A stretch of 64,000 nucleotides of DNA from Clostridia bacterium (lineage in GTDB: Bacteria > Bacillota > Clostridia > Oscillospirales > CAG-272), in contig JAFUNF010000021.1 of NCBI GenBank assembly GCA_017473085.1, positions 1-64,000 of the forward strand. Reading direction: 5' to 3'. The translations under genes were made by a program, and so were the position numbers. The notes under the pieces were generated by a model that worked only from the letters and a program-made list of their open reading frames with translations, did no database searches and was not told the DNA's origin. How positions within the stretch are numbered: position 1 is the first letter of the stretch; every line of letters begins with the position of its first letter. Below are positions 19,464 through 28,295 of the stretch, piece by piece.

Positions 19464-21260
19464 ATGAAAAAGAAAATTTTAATTACCTTGCTCGTAGTCG
19501 CTATGGCTTGCCTTTTTGCATTGACAGTTAGCGCTGCAAATGAGGTAACATTAACAGATGGAACAACTGTTGATTTTGGTACTGTATTTATTGTAAAAAA
19601 CAATCAGGTAACAGGCTTCCAAGATGGCTACACAAAGGACAGTGCAACTGACATCATATTCCCTGATGAAATTGAGGGTATTGAATGTAATGTGATGTTT
19701 AACGCGGCAACAAGCTTAAAAACACTTACCTTCTTAGCAACTGATACCTTCTTTATTAGTGGCGATGGTATTTTTACAGGTTGTTCAGTTGAAAAAATAA
19801 CCTTTAATCCAAATTGCGTAGCTGAGATAAGAAAGGGTAACTTCTCAGACTGTACCAGCCTTACCCAAATTACCTTCCCAAAATTCAAGGTGCTAACAGG
19901 AAGTGCATTTAAGGGGTGCTCCAATATGGTAGCTACCAACGAGCTTATTCTTGTCGAGGGTATGACTGAAATAGGTGGTCATGCGTTCAACGGCTGTACC
20001 TCACTTACTGGTACTGTTAGTTTCCCAGCATCACTTGTAAAAATACAGGAATATTCCTTCCAAAACACAGGCTTTGAGCATTTCGACCTTAGCAAGTGTG
20101 CTAATCTAACCTTGGTAGGTGGTGGCTATGGTGGACCATTTACCGACAACGATTCAATTACATCACTTGACTTAAGTGGTTGCACTTCATTAACGGATTT
20201 GAAAGGCAACTTTGCTGCAAACTGCGACAATTTAGTAGAAGTAATCCTTCCACCAAACTTAGAAAATATTCCTAGCAAGGCATTTGCTCATTGTTATAAA
20301 ATGAAGTCAATTGTGCTTCCTGCTACCTTAAAAACTATTGCAGATGAAGCTTTTCATTCAGCAAGAGCTGGTCAAGATGTAAAGACCTTTACTGTTTACA
20401 TACAAAGTAACGTTCAATTTGGTGTATCTTATCCGTTCCGTGATTCAAGTGCGAAAATAGAATACGTTTTAATTGGCGATGGCATTACAGCTCAGACCCT
20501 TATCAATGCAAACACCTTCTCAGGTGTTACAGGTGCAACGGTTGTTGATTACCTTGACGAGGCAAGTCCTTGGACCTACGAGCCAGGTAAAACAATAACT
20601 GCACACACAATTGTAGAAAACTATTGTAAGCCTCTTGCAATATCAGGTAGTCATGGATTTATATCAAATCCTTGCGTAAGCATATGCAGTGATTGTAGAA
20701 TAACAGTAGCACAAGAAAATCCTCAGCACGTTTTGGTAACGTCCATTGCGTACGCAAGTGGATATACAAGCGTAGGTACTAAAATTGAAGATTGCTCAAA
20801 CGAGGGTTGCCAACACAAGACAGAGGTAGAAACAAAGGCACTCTTTATTAACCAAGGCTATTCTGAACAGCAATACGCAAATGGTGGTATCCAAATTAGC
20901 TTCGTTGTAAATCACGATGCAATTGCAGAATATAACACCGCAAACAAAACTAACATTACTTATGGTATCTTTGCAGTAGCTCAGGGCAATGCACAGGACG
21001 AAGAAGGTAATGACAAAGCAATTATAAATGCTGATGGTACTGCCATAGCAGGAGTTGCAAGCGTAGATTTTTCAAAGTACACCTATGACATTTTCGCAAT
21101 CAGAGTAATAGGCTTCGAAACTGATGTACATAAGGAAGCACAATTAGCCCTTGGCGCATACGTAATCGATGGTGGCAAGGTTACCTACCTACAAGAGGGC
21201 ACACCTGCCGAAAACCAAATCTATTGCTACACTTCATACAACGCACAAGCAAACGCATAA
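19464..21260 (+). CDS. Secreted BspA-type LRR protein, family member 4
   Basis: Start at 19464 (MKKKILITLLVVAMACLFAL) after TAAGGAGAAACAAA; about 598 residues. Signal peptide ends LTVSA. Residues ~50-300 carry LRR_5 units, some irregular (KGNFSDCTSLTQITFPKFKV, HAFNGCTSLTGTVSFPASL, DLSGCTSLTDLKGNF). A Cys-containing ICSDCR and CSNEGCQHK region leads to the shared C-terminal domain with the AQDEEGNDKAI insertion. The DNA at ~20960-21120 is almost identical to members 2 and 3. No surface anchor is visible other than the shared domain. Confidence 0.85.
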   Translation: MKKKILITLLVVAMACLFALTVSAANEVTLTDGTTVDFGTVFIVKNNQVTGFQDGYTKDSATDIIFPDEIEGIECNVMFNAATSLKTLTFLATDTFFISGDGIFTGCSVEKITFNPNCVAEIRKGNFSDCTSLTQITFPKFKVLTGSAFKGCSNMVATNELILVEGMTEIGGHAFNGCTSLTGTVSFPASLVKIQEYSFQNTGFEHFDLSKCANLTLVGGGYGGPFTDNDSITSLDLSGCTSLTDLKGNFAANCDNLVEVILPPNLENIPSKAFAHCYKMKSIVLPATLKTIADEAFHSARAGQDVKTFTVYIQSNVQFGVSYPFRDSSAKIEYVLIGDGITAQTLINANTFSGVTGATVVDYLDEASPWTYEPGKTITAHTIVENYCKPLAISGSHGFISNPCVSICSDCRITVAQENPQHVLVTSIAYASGYTSVGTKIEDCSNEGCQHKTEVETKALFINQGYSEQQYANGGIQISFVVNHDAIAEYNTANKTNITYGIFAVAQGNAQDEEGNDKAIINADGTAIAGVASVDFSKYTYDIFAIRVIGFETDVHKEAQLALGAYVIDGGKVTYLQEGTPAENQIYCYTSYNAQANA

Positions 21261-21263
21261 CTA

Positions 21264-21293
21264 TAAAAAAGCCGACACTTAGTCGGCTTTTTT
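21264..21293 (+). terminator. Rho-independent terminator
   Basis: GCCGAC-actta-GTCGGC followed by six T. Confidence 0.85.
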
Positions 21294-21295
21294 CG

Positions 21296-21524
21296 TCCTC
21301 GCAAGAGGATTTCATCGCATAGGGGTGCCTTTGTGAGACACCACCACCTTGCCTCCCCTTGTGAGTGGGAGGGGGACCACCATAGGTGGTGGAGGGGTAG
21401 TATTTAACCCTTGCGAAGTAGGGGTCCTCAAGGCGAAATATGAGCCTTGGGGTTCTCGTGGCAAGGATTTCATCACGAAGTGATTTCATCGTGAAACGAT
21501 TTCATCGCAAAGCGATTTCACTGA
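21296..21524. repeat. ATTTCA hairpin array with two larger blocks
   Basis: A CCTCGC-aa-GAGG unit, the ~85-bp GC-rich block (about 21324-21408), the ~56-bp long hairpin (about 21409-21468) and ATCAC-gaa-GTGAT, ATCGT/ACGAT, ATCGC-aaa-GCGAT units. No gene is visible in this 414-bp gap. Confidence 0.8.
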
Positions 21525-21525
21525 A

Positions 21526-21557
21526 AAGCCACAGACTTTTCCCTGTGGCTTTTCTTT
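21526..21557 (+). terminator. Rho-independent terminator
   Basis: GCCACAG (21528-21534) pairs with CTGTGGC (21543-21549), then TTTTCTTT. Sequence nearly identical to 4471-4505. Confidence 0.75.
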
Positions 21558-21582
21558 GTGCAACTTTAACAAAAAATATATG

Positions 21583-21637
21583 TTTTTTTTTTTTTTTTGT
21601 TTATTTTGTTGACTTTTCCACACCCCTGTGGTAAAAT
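21583..21637 (+). promoter_or_regulatory. T16-tract promoter with palindrome in the spacer
   Basis: A run of 16 T (21583-21598), TTGACT at 21609-21614, CCACA-cccc-TGTGG in the 17-bp spacer, and TAAAAT at 21632-21637. It is the third copy of the arrangement seen at 4529 and 7378. Confidence 0.8.
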
Positions 21638-21674
21638 TACTATGACTAAATATCTATATTTAAGGAGAAATAGT

Positions 21675-23405
21675 ATGAAAAAGAAAATTTTACTAATGCT
21701 TACTATGGTAGTAGCTCTTGTATGCATGCTTGCAATCGCAGTATCAGCAGAGTCTGTACATAGTGGCAAGGTGGACTTAAATGCCACAGTTACACTCGAC
21801 AATGGTACAGTGTGCAATTTGTTCGATAGCGAGGGCAACGCACTAATTTGGTACAATGACGCAGACGGCAACCTTCAATCAATTCGTGCAGACGACTCAA
21901 GAATGATTTATACGGCAGGTAACTACGTATTCTCCGTAGGTAACTCAACAGTAGGTTCAATAAAAGCATATGAAGTTACAAAAATCCAAATTGGTCTTGA
22001 AAGTGGCACAATTGATGGTGGTAGTATCGTTGTGCTTAACCTTATGGATGATGATGTAATTATCAATGCTGGTGGAAACATAGGACAGCCCGTTAACTGT
22101 GTTAAAACAGTTGCATGGGCTAACAAGGTTATTGAATATGCATATTTAAGACTTGACACAGTTGCTATCCAGCAACAGGCATTTAGTGGTTGTCCAAAGC
22201 TAAAGTACATTAACCTTGAGGACCTGACTGAATTAAGACAAATTGGTGGTGGTCAAACATTTAGCCAAACCTATGGTCAAACGGTTTTGTTTGAAGGGGA
22301 GGTTCTTGATTTAAGAAATACTAAGTTAGTTACTATTTCAGGAGCTGGTTCGTTTTCCGCAGTTCCATTCGTAGGCATTAAGCTTCCAACCACAACAACA
22401 CTCAGTGCTTCTTGGATTTTTCAACATACAGGTATTGAAAGCATTATAATTCCAACAACAGTTACAAAAATCAATGATACCATGTTCAAGGGCTGTAATA
22501 ATCTTACAACTATTTACCTCAGTAACACTACAACTGAAATTGCAAACGATGTATTCAAGGCAGAAAGTGGTAGAGAGCCTAAGCTTGAAAAAATATTCTT
22601 CGTTGGTACTAAGGCAGAGTTAGAAGCACTTATTGCCAATACAAATACAAGCAACAATGCACCATTCTTAGATGTAGCAGCTACAATTATCTCCTATGAA
22701 GAATACTTGGCGCTTGAAGATAAGAGTGGTAAGTACGCAGTGTATGACTATAACTACTGTGAAGCATACACAGAAGGAGTTCACACACCTTCAGACGATA
22801 AAATCAGTGTATGTGTAAGCTCATGTACGGACTGTGGCACAAGCTTGGTTGAACATATTGACGGCAACGTAGTAACGACAATGGTATATACAAGCTTTGA
22901 CAAGGCAGGCACAAAGACCTCAGCTTGTCAAAACGCACAATGCACACACAACGTACAAGAGACCCTTGCTCCACTCTTTATTAACAAGGGTTACTCAGCA
23001 CAGGAGTATGCAAATGGTGGTATTTCAGTAAGCTTTGTTATTGATCGTGATGCGATTGAAGCATACGAAGCATTTACAGGAAACACCTTGAAGTATGGTT
23101 TATTCGCAGTAGCAGAAGAAAAGCTTGGCACAAACGAGATTATGAACGCACAGGGTCAAACAGCCGATGGCGTTGCAAGCGTTGAATTTTCAAGCCGTGA
23201 CTACGATATGTTCTCAATGAGAATTATAGGCTTCGAAACTGATGCGCACAAGAGTGCACAGCTTGCAATCGGTGCTTACGTAATCGAGGTAACAGCTGAT
23301 AATTCAAGCGTAAGCTATTTACAAGCAAGCGCACCTGCAACAGGCAACACATATCACTTTGTTTCCTTCAACAATTTAACTGGTTATCTTCCAACCGAGG
23401 AATAA
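21675..23405 (+). CDS. Secreted BspA-type LRR protein, family member 5 (divergent C-terminus)
   Basis: Start at 21675 (MKKKILLMLTMVVALVCMLA) after TAAGGAGAAATAGT; about 576 residues. Signal peptide ends IAVSA. Only a few LRR_5-like units are recognisable (QQQAFSGCPKLKYINLEDL, NDTMFKGCNNLTTIYLSN). The N-terminal half has other beta-rich sequence. The shared C-terminal domain is present but more diverged (YSAQEYANGGISVSFVIDRD, YDMFSMRIIGF, AQLAIGAYVIE) and ends SFNNLTGYLPTEE rather than CYTSYNEQ. It therefore escaped the homogenisation seen in members 2-4. Confidence 0.82.
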   Translation: MKKKILLMLTMVVALVCMLAIAVSAESVHSGKVDLNATVTLDNGTVCNLFDSEGNALIWYNDADGNLQSIRADDSRMIYTAGNYVFSVGNSTVGSIKAYEVTKIQIGLESGTIDGGSIVVLNLMDDDVIINAGGNIGQPVNCVKTVAWANKVIEYAYLRLDTVAIQQQAFSGCPKLKYINLEDLTELRQIGGGQTFSQTYGQTVLFEGEVLDLRNTKLVTISGAGSFSAVPFVGIKLPTTTTLSASWIFQHTGIESIIIPTTVTKINDTMFKGCNNLTTIYLSNTTTEIANDVFKAESGREPKLEKIFFVGTKAELEALIANTNTSNNAPFLDVAATIISYEEYLALEDKSGKYAVYDYNYCEAYTEGVHTPSDDKISVCVSSCTDCGTSLVEHIDGNVVTTMVYTSFDKAGTKTSACQNAQCTHNVQETLAPLFINKGYSAQEYANGGISVSFVIDRDAIEAYEAFTGNTLKYGLFAVAEEKLGTNEIMNAQGQTADGVASVEFSSRDYDMFSMRIIGFETDAHKSAQLAIGAYVIEVTADNSSVSYLQASAPATGNTYHFVSFNNLTGYLPTEE

Positions 23406-23409
23406 ATTA

Positions 23410-23438
23410 CAAAAAGCCGACACTCTGTCGGCTTTTTT
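23410..23438 (+). terminator. Rho-independent terminator
   Basis: GCCGACA-ctc-TGTCGGC followed by six T. Confidence 0.85.
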
Positions 23439-23440
23439 AA

Positions 23441-23655
23441 CGAAGCTTGCTTCATTTCATTCACGGCAGAGCCGTGTATTTCAAGCTTGCGTTGGCAAGT
23501 ATTTCAAGTGCGTTTACGCACATTTCATTTTCAACTCTTGCGAAGTAGGGGTCCTCAAGGCGAAATATGAGCCTTGGGGTTCTCGTGGCAAGGATTTCAT
23601 CACGAAGTGATTTCATCGTGCAACGATTTCATCCGTCGCCGACGGATTTCATTGA
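23441..23655. repeat. ATTTCA-spaced hairpin array with the 56-bp long-hairpin block
   Basis: Same order as at 19113: GAAGC/GCTTC, CACGGC-aga-GCCGTG, CTTGC/GCAAG, GTGCG/CGCAC, the long hairpin (about 23533-23591), ATCAC-gaa-GTGAT, ATCGT-gca-ACGAT, ATCCGTC-gcc-GACGGAT. No gene is visible in the 366-bp gap. Confidence 0.85.
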
Positions 23656-23688
23656 AAAGTCAACGGAAAAATCCGTTGGCTTTTCTTT
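23655..23688 (+). terminator. Rho-independent terminator
   Basis: CAACGG-aaaaat-CCGTTG stem within AAAAG/CTTTT arms, then T-rich tail. Confidence 0.7.
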
Positions 23689-23708
23689 GTGGTTTTTCTC
23701 TGTATGTA

Positions 23709-23737
23709 TTGCGTAGTCGATAAAAATATGATATTAT
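23709..23737 (+). promoter_or_regulatory. Promoter of the LRR/VWA/MoxR operon
   Basis: TTGCGT at 23709-23714 and TATTAT at 23732-23737 with a 17-bp spacer. The next ~45 bp contain AAAGGAGAAGACT before the ATG at 23772. Confidence 0.6.
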
Positions 23738-23771
23738 ATATTATGTATACCATTTTTTAAAGGAGAAGACT

Positions 23772-25376
23772 ATGGGGGATTTTCAAATCAACGACGGTGT
23801 GCTTGTTTCCTACAAGGGCGAGGGCAAAAATGTAATAATCCCCGAGGGAGTTGAGCAAATTGGCTTCTTTGCCGTTTTCCATTTGGAAGGAGCGATTAGT
23901 ATTCATTTGCCTGCAAGCTTGACCAAGCTATCCGTAGTCTTTACACGTAGCAATCTTCTAAAAGCCATAACCGTTGACGAAAACAACCCCAAGTATAAAT
24001 CCATTGACGGCGTTCTTTATTCAAAGGGCGAAAGGACCTTGGTGCGCTATCCACCTGCAAGGGAGGACAAGATATTTAAAATAAAAGAGGGAGTTATCTC
24101 AATAGGTGGAAGTGCCTTTTTCGGTTGCGATAAGATTGAAGAGGTAATTTTACCAAGCACCATTAAAAGAATAGGTAGTACTGCCTTTTCAAATTGCTAT
24201 AAGCTTGAAAAAATAAATCTGGTAAATGGCATAGAAAAAATATCTCAATCAGCCTTTGAACGTTGCAGAAGCCTAAGAGAAGCTACAATACCACTAAGCG
24301 TTGACACAATAGGCTATCAAGCCTTTTCTGGCTGTTCCTCTCTTAAGAAAATAAAAATTCCAAGAACTGTAAAAAAGGTTGACGCTAATGCGTTTTCCTT
24401 TTGCCTTAACTTGAAATCCATTGAAATTGAAAGTGAGGACACTGTACTGGAAAATAAAGTTTTCGAGTTCTGTAACGAAATTGAAAATATATCTGTACCA
24501 AGTGCCCTTATTCAAAGCTACGACTGGTGGAAATTACAATTTTCCCCCAATGTTTGCTATTCATACGGGTTAGAAAATCTAAGCAAGGAGCACCCCTTGA
24601 TAAAGCAGTTAACCAAAAACAAAAAGAACTCAATTGATAAGCTAATAGAAATTGGCAGAGTAGATTTAGTAAAGCCACTTTTAGAAAAATCTGCAAAGCT
24701 AAAGTTAGCAAACGTTGACGAGCTAATCGAGTACGTAAAAAAGTACGAAAGCGTGGAGCTAACTAGCGTTTTGCTTGATTATAAAAGAAGCACCTATTCA
24801 AACGAGGAATTGGAAAAATACGAAAACGACCGACTGGACAAGGAATTAGGCTTAAAGGAGCTAACAATTTCCGATTGGACGAGAATTTTTCGCATAAAAT
24901 CCTACGATGGAAAGGCAATGATTAGAAGATATATGGGCAAGGACACAAGCGTGGTAATACCTGAAAAAATGGGCAAATACGCGGTTGTGGAAATTGACCC
25001 ACAAGCCTTTGCAGGCTGTGAAATAACAAGCATAGAGCTACCCAAAACAATTACCAAGATAGGAGATTGCGCCTTTTCAGGCTGTGAACTACTCACACAA
25101 ATAGACCTACCTAAGAAGATAAAAGAGATAGCGAGTGGATTGTTTGGTGGGTGCTTAAGCTTAGAATCGGTTACAATACCGTTTGGGGTTAACACAATTA
25201 AAAGCTTCGCATTTTTTAACTGTAAGAATTTAAAATCTGTAATAATCCCCTCAAGCGTTAAAGCAATAGAGGACAATGCCTTTTCTGGCTGTAATAAGCT
25301 AACCATAAAAGCACCTCTTGGTAGCTATGCCGAGAAATACGCACAGGACTACGGAATAAAATTTGAGGAAATATAG
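23772..25376 (+). CDS. Cytoplasmic LRR protein with central helical repeat
   Basis: 534 residues, first gene of a four-gene operon. No signal peptide. Residues ~1-240 are LRR_5 repeats with the DENNPKYKSIDGVLYSKG linker also found in the pseudogene at 2607. Residues ~265-360 are charged and helical (DKLIEIGRVDLVKPLLEKSA, ELTSVLLDYK), resembling ankyrin-type helix pairs. Residues ~375-534 return to LRR_5 repeats. Other ankyrin/LRR proteins act as recognition or scaffold parts. Here, 38 bp upstream of a VWA protein and its MoxR ATPase, it may be a client or adaptor (inference). Confidence 0.8.
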   Translation: MGDFQINDGVLVSYKGEGKNVIIPEGVEQIGFFAVFHLEGAISIHLPASLTKLSVVFTRSNLLKAITVDENNPKYKSIDGVLYSKGERTLVRYPPAREDKIFKIKEGVISIGGSAFFGCDKIEEVILPSTIKRIGSTAFSNCYKLEKINLVNGIEKISQSAFERCRSLREATIPLSVDTIGYQAFSGCSSLKKIKIPRTVKKVDANAFSFCLNLKSIEIESEDTVLENKVFEFCNEIENISVPSALIQSYDWWKLQFSPNVCYSYGLENLSKEHPLIKQLTKNKKNSIDKLIEIGRVDLVKPLLEKSAKLKLANVDELIEYVKKYESVELTSVLLDYKRSTYSNEELEKYENDRLDKELGLKELTISDWTRIFRIKSYDGKAMIRRYMGKDTSVVIPEKMGKYAVVEIDPQAFAGCEITSIELPKTITKIGDCAFSGCELLTQIDLPKKIKEIASGLFGGCLSLESVTIPFGVNTIKSFAFFNCKNLKSVIIPSSVKAIEDNAFSGCNKLTIKAPLGSYAEKYAQDYGIKFEEI

Positions 25377-25414
25377 AAAGCGACATAAAAATTAAACTAA
25401 AATAAGGAGAAAAA

Positions 25415-26758
25415 ATGTTAGCAAGAATAGAAAAGGCGAGAGAGCTTGCAAAAGAGGTTATGAAGATAGCAAGAAATACTATTCTTGTTAAGCTTCGCTT
25501 CTTAGATATTGCAATAGCCGAATTAGACGTGGATTCCTTCGAAATTAAAACAGTCGGTACCGATGGCAGAGAAATCTACTATAACCCCTTTTATATACTG
25601 AGCCGATACAGTGAGGAAAAATACGTAGTCATGCGAGATTATCTGCATATGCTTTTCCACTGTGTATTCAGACACAACCTGATAGGCTCCATTGTAGATA
25701 CAGAGCTGTGGGACCTATCCTGCGACATAGCAGTTGAAAACGTTATAAATGAGCTACAAGAACAATCAATTTATGCAAAAAGACAAGGCAAGCAATCAAG
25801 TGAAATAATAAGATTAAAAAGCAAAATTAAGCATCTTACTGCAGAGAAAATATATAATTTCTACCTTAGTCAAGGACTTGACGATGAGGAAATTAGAAGA
25901 CTACGTGTAAGCTTTATAGCTGACGACCACACTATTTGGTATTCATCGGGCGATGGAAGTAGTGAGGGTCAAGGACAGGGCAAACAAGGTCAATCAGGTG
26001 GCAAAATGTCACGACAGGAGCTTGAGCAAAGATGGAAACAAATTTCCGAGTACGTGGGGGCGGACCTTGAAAGCTTTTCTAAGCAAAGAGGTAATACAGC
26101 AGGTAGTCTGATTCAAAACATTCGTGAGGTAAATCGTGAAAGGTACGATTATACAAGCTTTCTAAAGAAGTTTGCCACAATGCACGAGGCTATGAAAATC
26201 AACGACGACGAGTTCGATTATATTTTCTACACCTACGGACTTAAGCTTTACGAAAAAATGCCACTTATCGAGCCACTTGAATACAAGGAAATTAAGCAGG
26301 TTAAGGACTTTGCAATAATCATAGATACCTCAGGCTCGGTGCAAGGTGCACAGGTCCAAGCCTTTGTGCAAAAGACCTACAACATACTAAAGAATGAGGA
26401 AAGCTTTGCAAAGAAATTCAACCTTCACATCATTCAGTGTGATGCCGAGGTGCAAAGCGATGTGAAAATAACAACACAAGCTGAGCTTGACGAGTACATA
26501 AAGAAAATGACACTTCATGGCTTTGGTGGCACAGACTTTCGTCCTGCCTTTGCATATGTAAACAAATTAGTAAAGGATAAGGAATTTACTAAGCTAAAGG
26601 GTGTAATTTACTTCACAGACGGCTACGGCGTATTCCCCGAAAGAAAGCCAGATTACGAAACTGCCTTCGTCTTTGTAAGAGAGGACTACGAAATACCCCA
26701 GGTTCCCACTTGGGCAATTAAGCTAATATTGGAAAAAGAAGATTTAGATAACCTTTAA
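25415..26758 (+). CDS. VWA-like protein with metallopeptidase-like N-terminus (DUF2201 type)
   Basis: 447 residues after AAATAAGGAGAAAAA. The N-terminal ~150 residues contain DYLHMLFHCVFRHN, the His-rich segment of the DUF2201 putative metallopeptidase domain. A Gly/Gln-rich linker (GQGQGKQGQSGGK) follows at ~185-200. Residues ~295-447 form the VWA-like domain with metal-adhesion motif FAIIIDTSGSV and later GGTDFRPAF. Families of this type pair with MoxR ATPases, as RavA with ViaA or NorQ with NorD, in metal-centre insertion or complex remodelling. The MoxR gene follows 11 bp downstream. The target is unknown. Confidence 0.85.
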   Translation: MLARIEKARELAKEVMKIARNTILVKLRFLDIAIAELDVDSFEIKTVGTDGREIYYNPFYILSRYSEEKYVVMRDYLHMLFHCVFRHNLIGSIVDTELWDLSCDIAVENVINELQEQSIYAKRQGKQSSEIIRLKSKIKHLTAEKIYNFYLSQGLDDEEIRRLRVSFIADDHTIWYSSGDGSSEGQGQGKQGQSGGKMSRQELEQRWKQISEYVGADLESFSKQRGNTAGSLIQNIREVNRERYDYTSFLKKFATMHEAMKINDDEFDYIFYTYGLKLYEKMPLIEPLEYKEIKQVKDFAIIIDTSGSVQGAQVQAFVQKTYNILKNEESFAKKFNLHIIQCDAEVQSDVKITTQAELDEYIKKMTLHGFGGTDFRPAFAYVNKLVKDKEFTKLKGVIYFTDGYGVFPERKPDYETAFVFVREDYEIPQVPTWAIKLILEKEDLDNL

Positions 26759-26769
26759 GGAGAGATAAA

Positions 26770-28293
26770 ATGAATATTAAGGAAGCCAAGCAACAAATCA
26801 AAAATGCAATTACCGCGTACTTCACAAAAAATGAGTTTGGCGAGTACGTGATTCCAATTGAAAAGCAGAGACCAATATTCTTATTGGGTGCGCCTGGTAT
26901 AGGTAAAACCGCAATTATGGAGCAGATTGCCTCCGAGCTGGGAGTAGGTCTTGTTTCCTACTCAATGACCCACCACACAAGACAGTCTGCCCTTGGCTTA
27001 CCCTTTATCGTTAAGAAAAATTACGATGGTAAGGAATACGATGTTTCAGAGTACACAATGTCAGAAATTATTGCATCTGTTTACGATATGATAGAGAATA
27101 CAGGGCATAAGGAGGGCATTTTGTTCCTTGACGAAATTAACTGTGTATCCGAAACCTTAGCACCTGCTATGCTCCAATTCCTACAATACAAGGTGTTTGG
27201 CAAGCACGCAGTACCAAAGGGCTGGCTGGTTGTAACTGCTGGTAACCCACCAGAGTACAATAACTCTGTTCGTGAATTTGATATTGTAACCTGGGACAGA
27301 CTTAAAAAGGTTGTAGTCGAAGCAGACTATGGAGTTTGGAAGGAGTACGCAATCAACTCAGGCGTGCACACCTCAATTACTACCTATCTTGATGTAAAAA
27401 AGACAGACTTTTACAAAATCGAAACAACCGTTGATGGAAAAAGCTTCGTAACTGCTCGTGGCTGGTGCGACCTTTCTGATATGATAAGACTGTACGAAAG
27501 GAACAACATAGAAGTAAATAAGACCTTAATCGAGCAATACCTACAAAATGCAAAAATCGCAAAGGACTTTGCAATTTACTACGACCTATACAACAAGTAC
27601 AAGTCCGACTACCAAATTGACGAAATTCTTAGCGGTAAATATTCAGAGCCCCTTGTTGAAAGAGCTAAGAATGCTAAGTTTGATGAGCGAATTGCCCTTA
27701 TCGGCTTATTGCTTGACGGCATTTACGAAAGAACCAAAAACGTATATATCGCCGAGCTTTGCCTGAAGAGATTAACCCAAGAAATCAAGCTACTAAGAGG
27801 AAGCTTTATGAAGGATAGATGCGATATTTCCTCAATTGATCAAGCAGTTAAAAAGTTAGAAGCTCAGCTTGAAAGGGGAAAGCAAGCGTCATCTCTTTCA
27901 AAGAACGATATTTATACCATAAACGCAGTAATTAAGACTCTTTGGGAAATCAAGGAGCTAATAATTAAAAACGGCACGAAAAACGGCGACGTTGCCTTCG
28001 GCTTAATCAGAGATTACTTTAATAACAAGCACGCCGACCTAAAGGAATTGGCACAAAGGACCACCGAGGAGCTTTCAAACGCATTTAGGTTTATGGAAAA
28101 AGCCTTTGGCGACGGACAGGAAATGCTTGTTTTCGTAACCGAGCTTACAATAAACGATTACACAACCTCGTTTATCAGTCACTATGGCTGTGCCGAATAC
28201 TTCAAGCACAATAAGGAGCTTTTGCTCTACGATAGACACAAGGAAATCATAAGAGAAATTGAAATATTTAATATAGACGAGGGAGAGGAATAA
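26770..28293 (+). CDS. MoxR-type AAA+ ATPase
   Basis: 507 residues after TTTAAGGAGAGATAAA. Walker A FLLGAPGIGKTAIM (around residues 36-50), Walker B GILFLDEINCV, and sensor-type VVTAGNPPEYNNS follow in the usual order. The C-terminal ~250 residues are helical with several long charged helices, and are longer than in minimal MoxR proteins. It should hydrolyse ATP to remodel a partner together with the VWA protein just upstream. The last gene of the operon starts 2 bp after its stop, so all products are likely made in one stoichiometric set. Confidence 0.9.
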   Translation: MNIKEAKQQIKNAITAYFTKNEFGEYVIPIEKQRPIFLLGAPGIGKTAIMEQIASELGVGLVSYSMTHHTRQSALGLPFIVKKNYDGKEYDVSEYTMSEIIASVYDMIENTGHKEGILFLDEINCVSETLAPAMLQFLQYKVFGKHAVPKGWLVVTAGNPPEYNNSVREFDIVTWDRLKKVVVEADYGVWKEYAINSGVHTSITTYLDVKKTDFYKIETTVDGKSFVTARGWCDLSDMIRLYERNNIEVNKTLIEQYLQNAKIAKDFAIYYDLYNKYKSDYQIDEILSGKYSEPLVERAKNAKFDERIALIGLLLDGIYERTKNVYIAELCLKRLTQEIKLLRGSFMKDRCDISSIDQAVKKLEAQLERGKQASSLSKNDIYTINAVIKTLWEIKELIIKNGTKNGDVAFGLIRDYFNNKHADLKELAQRTTEELSNAFRFMEKAFGDGQEMLVFVTELTINDYTTSFISHYGCAEYFKHNKELLLYDRHKEIIREIEIFNIDEGEE

Positions 28294-28295
28294 TT

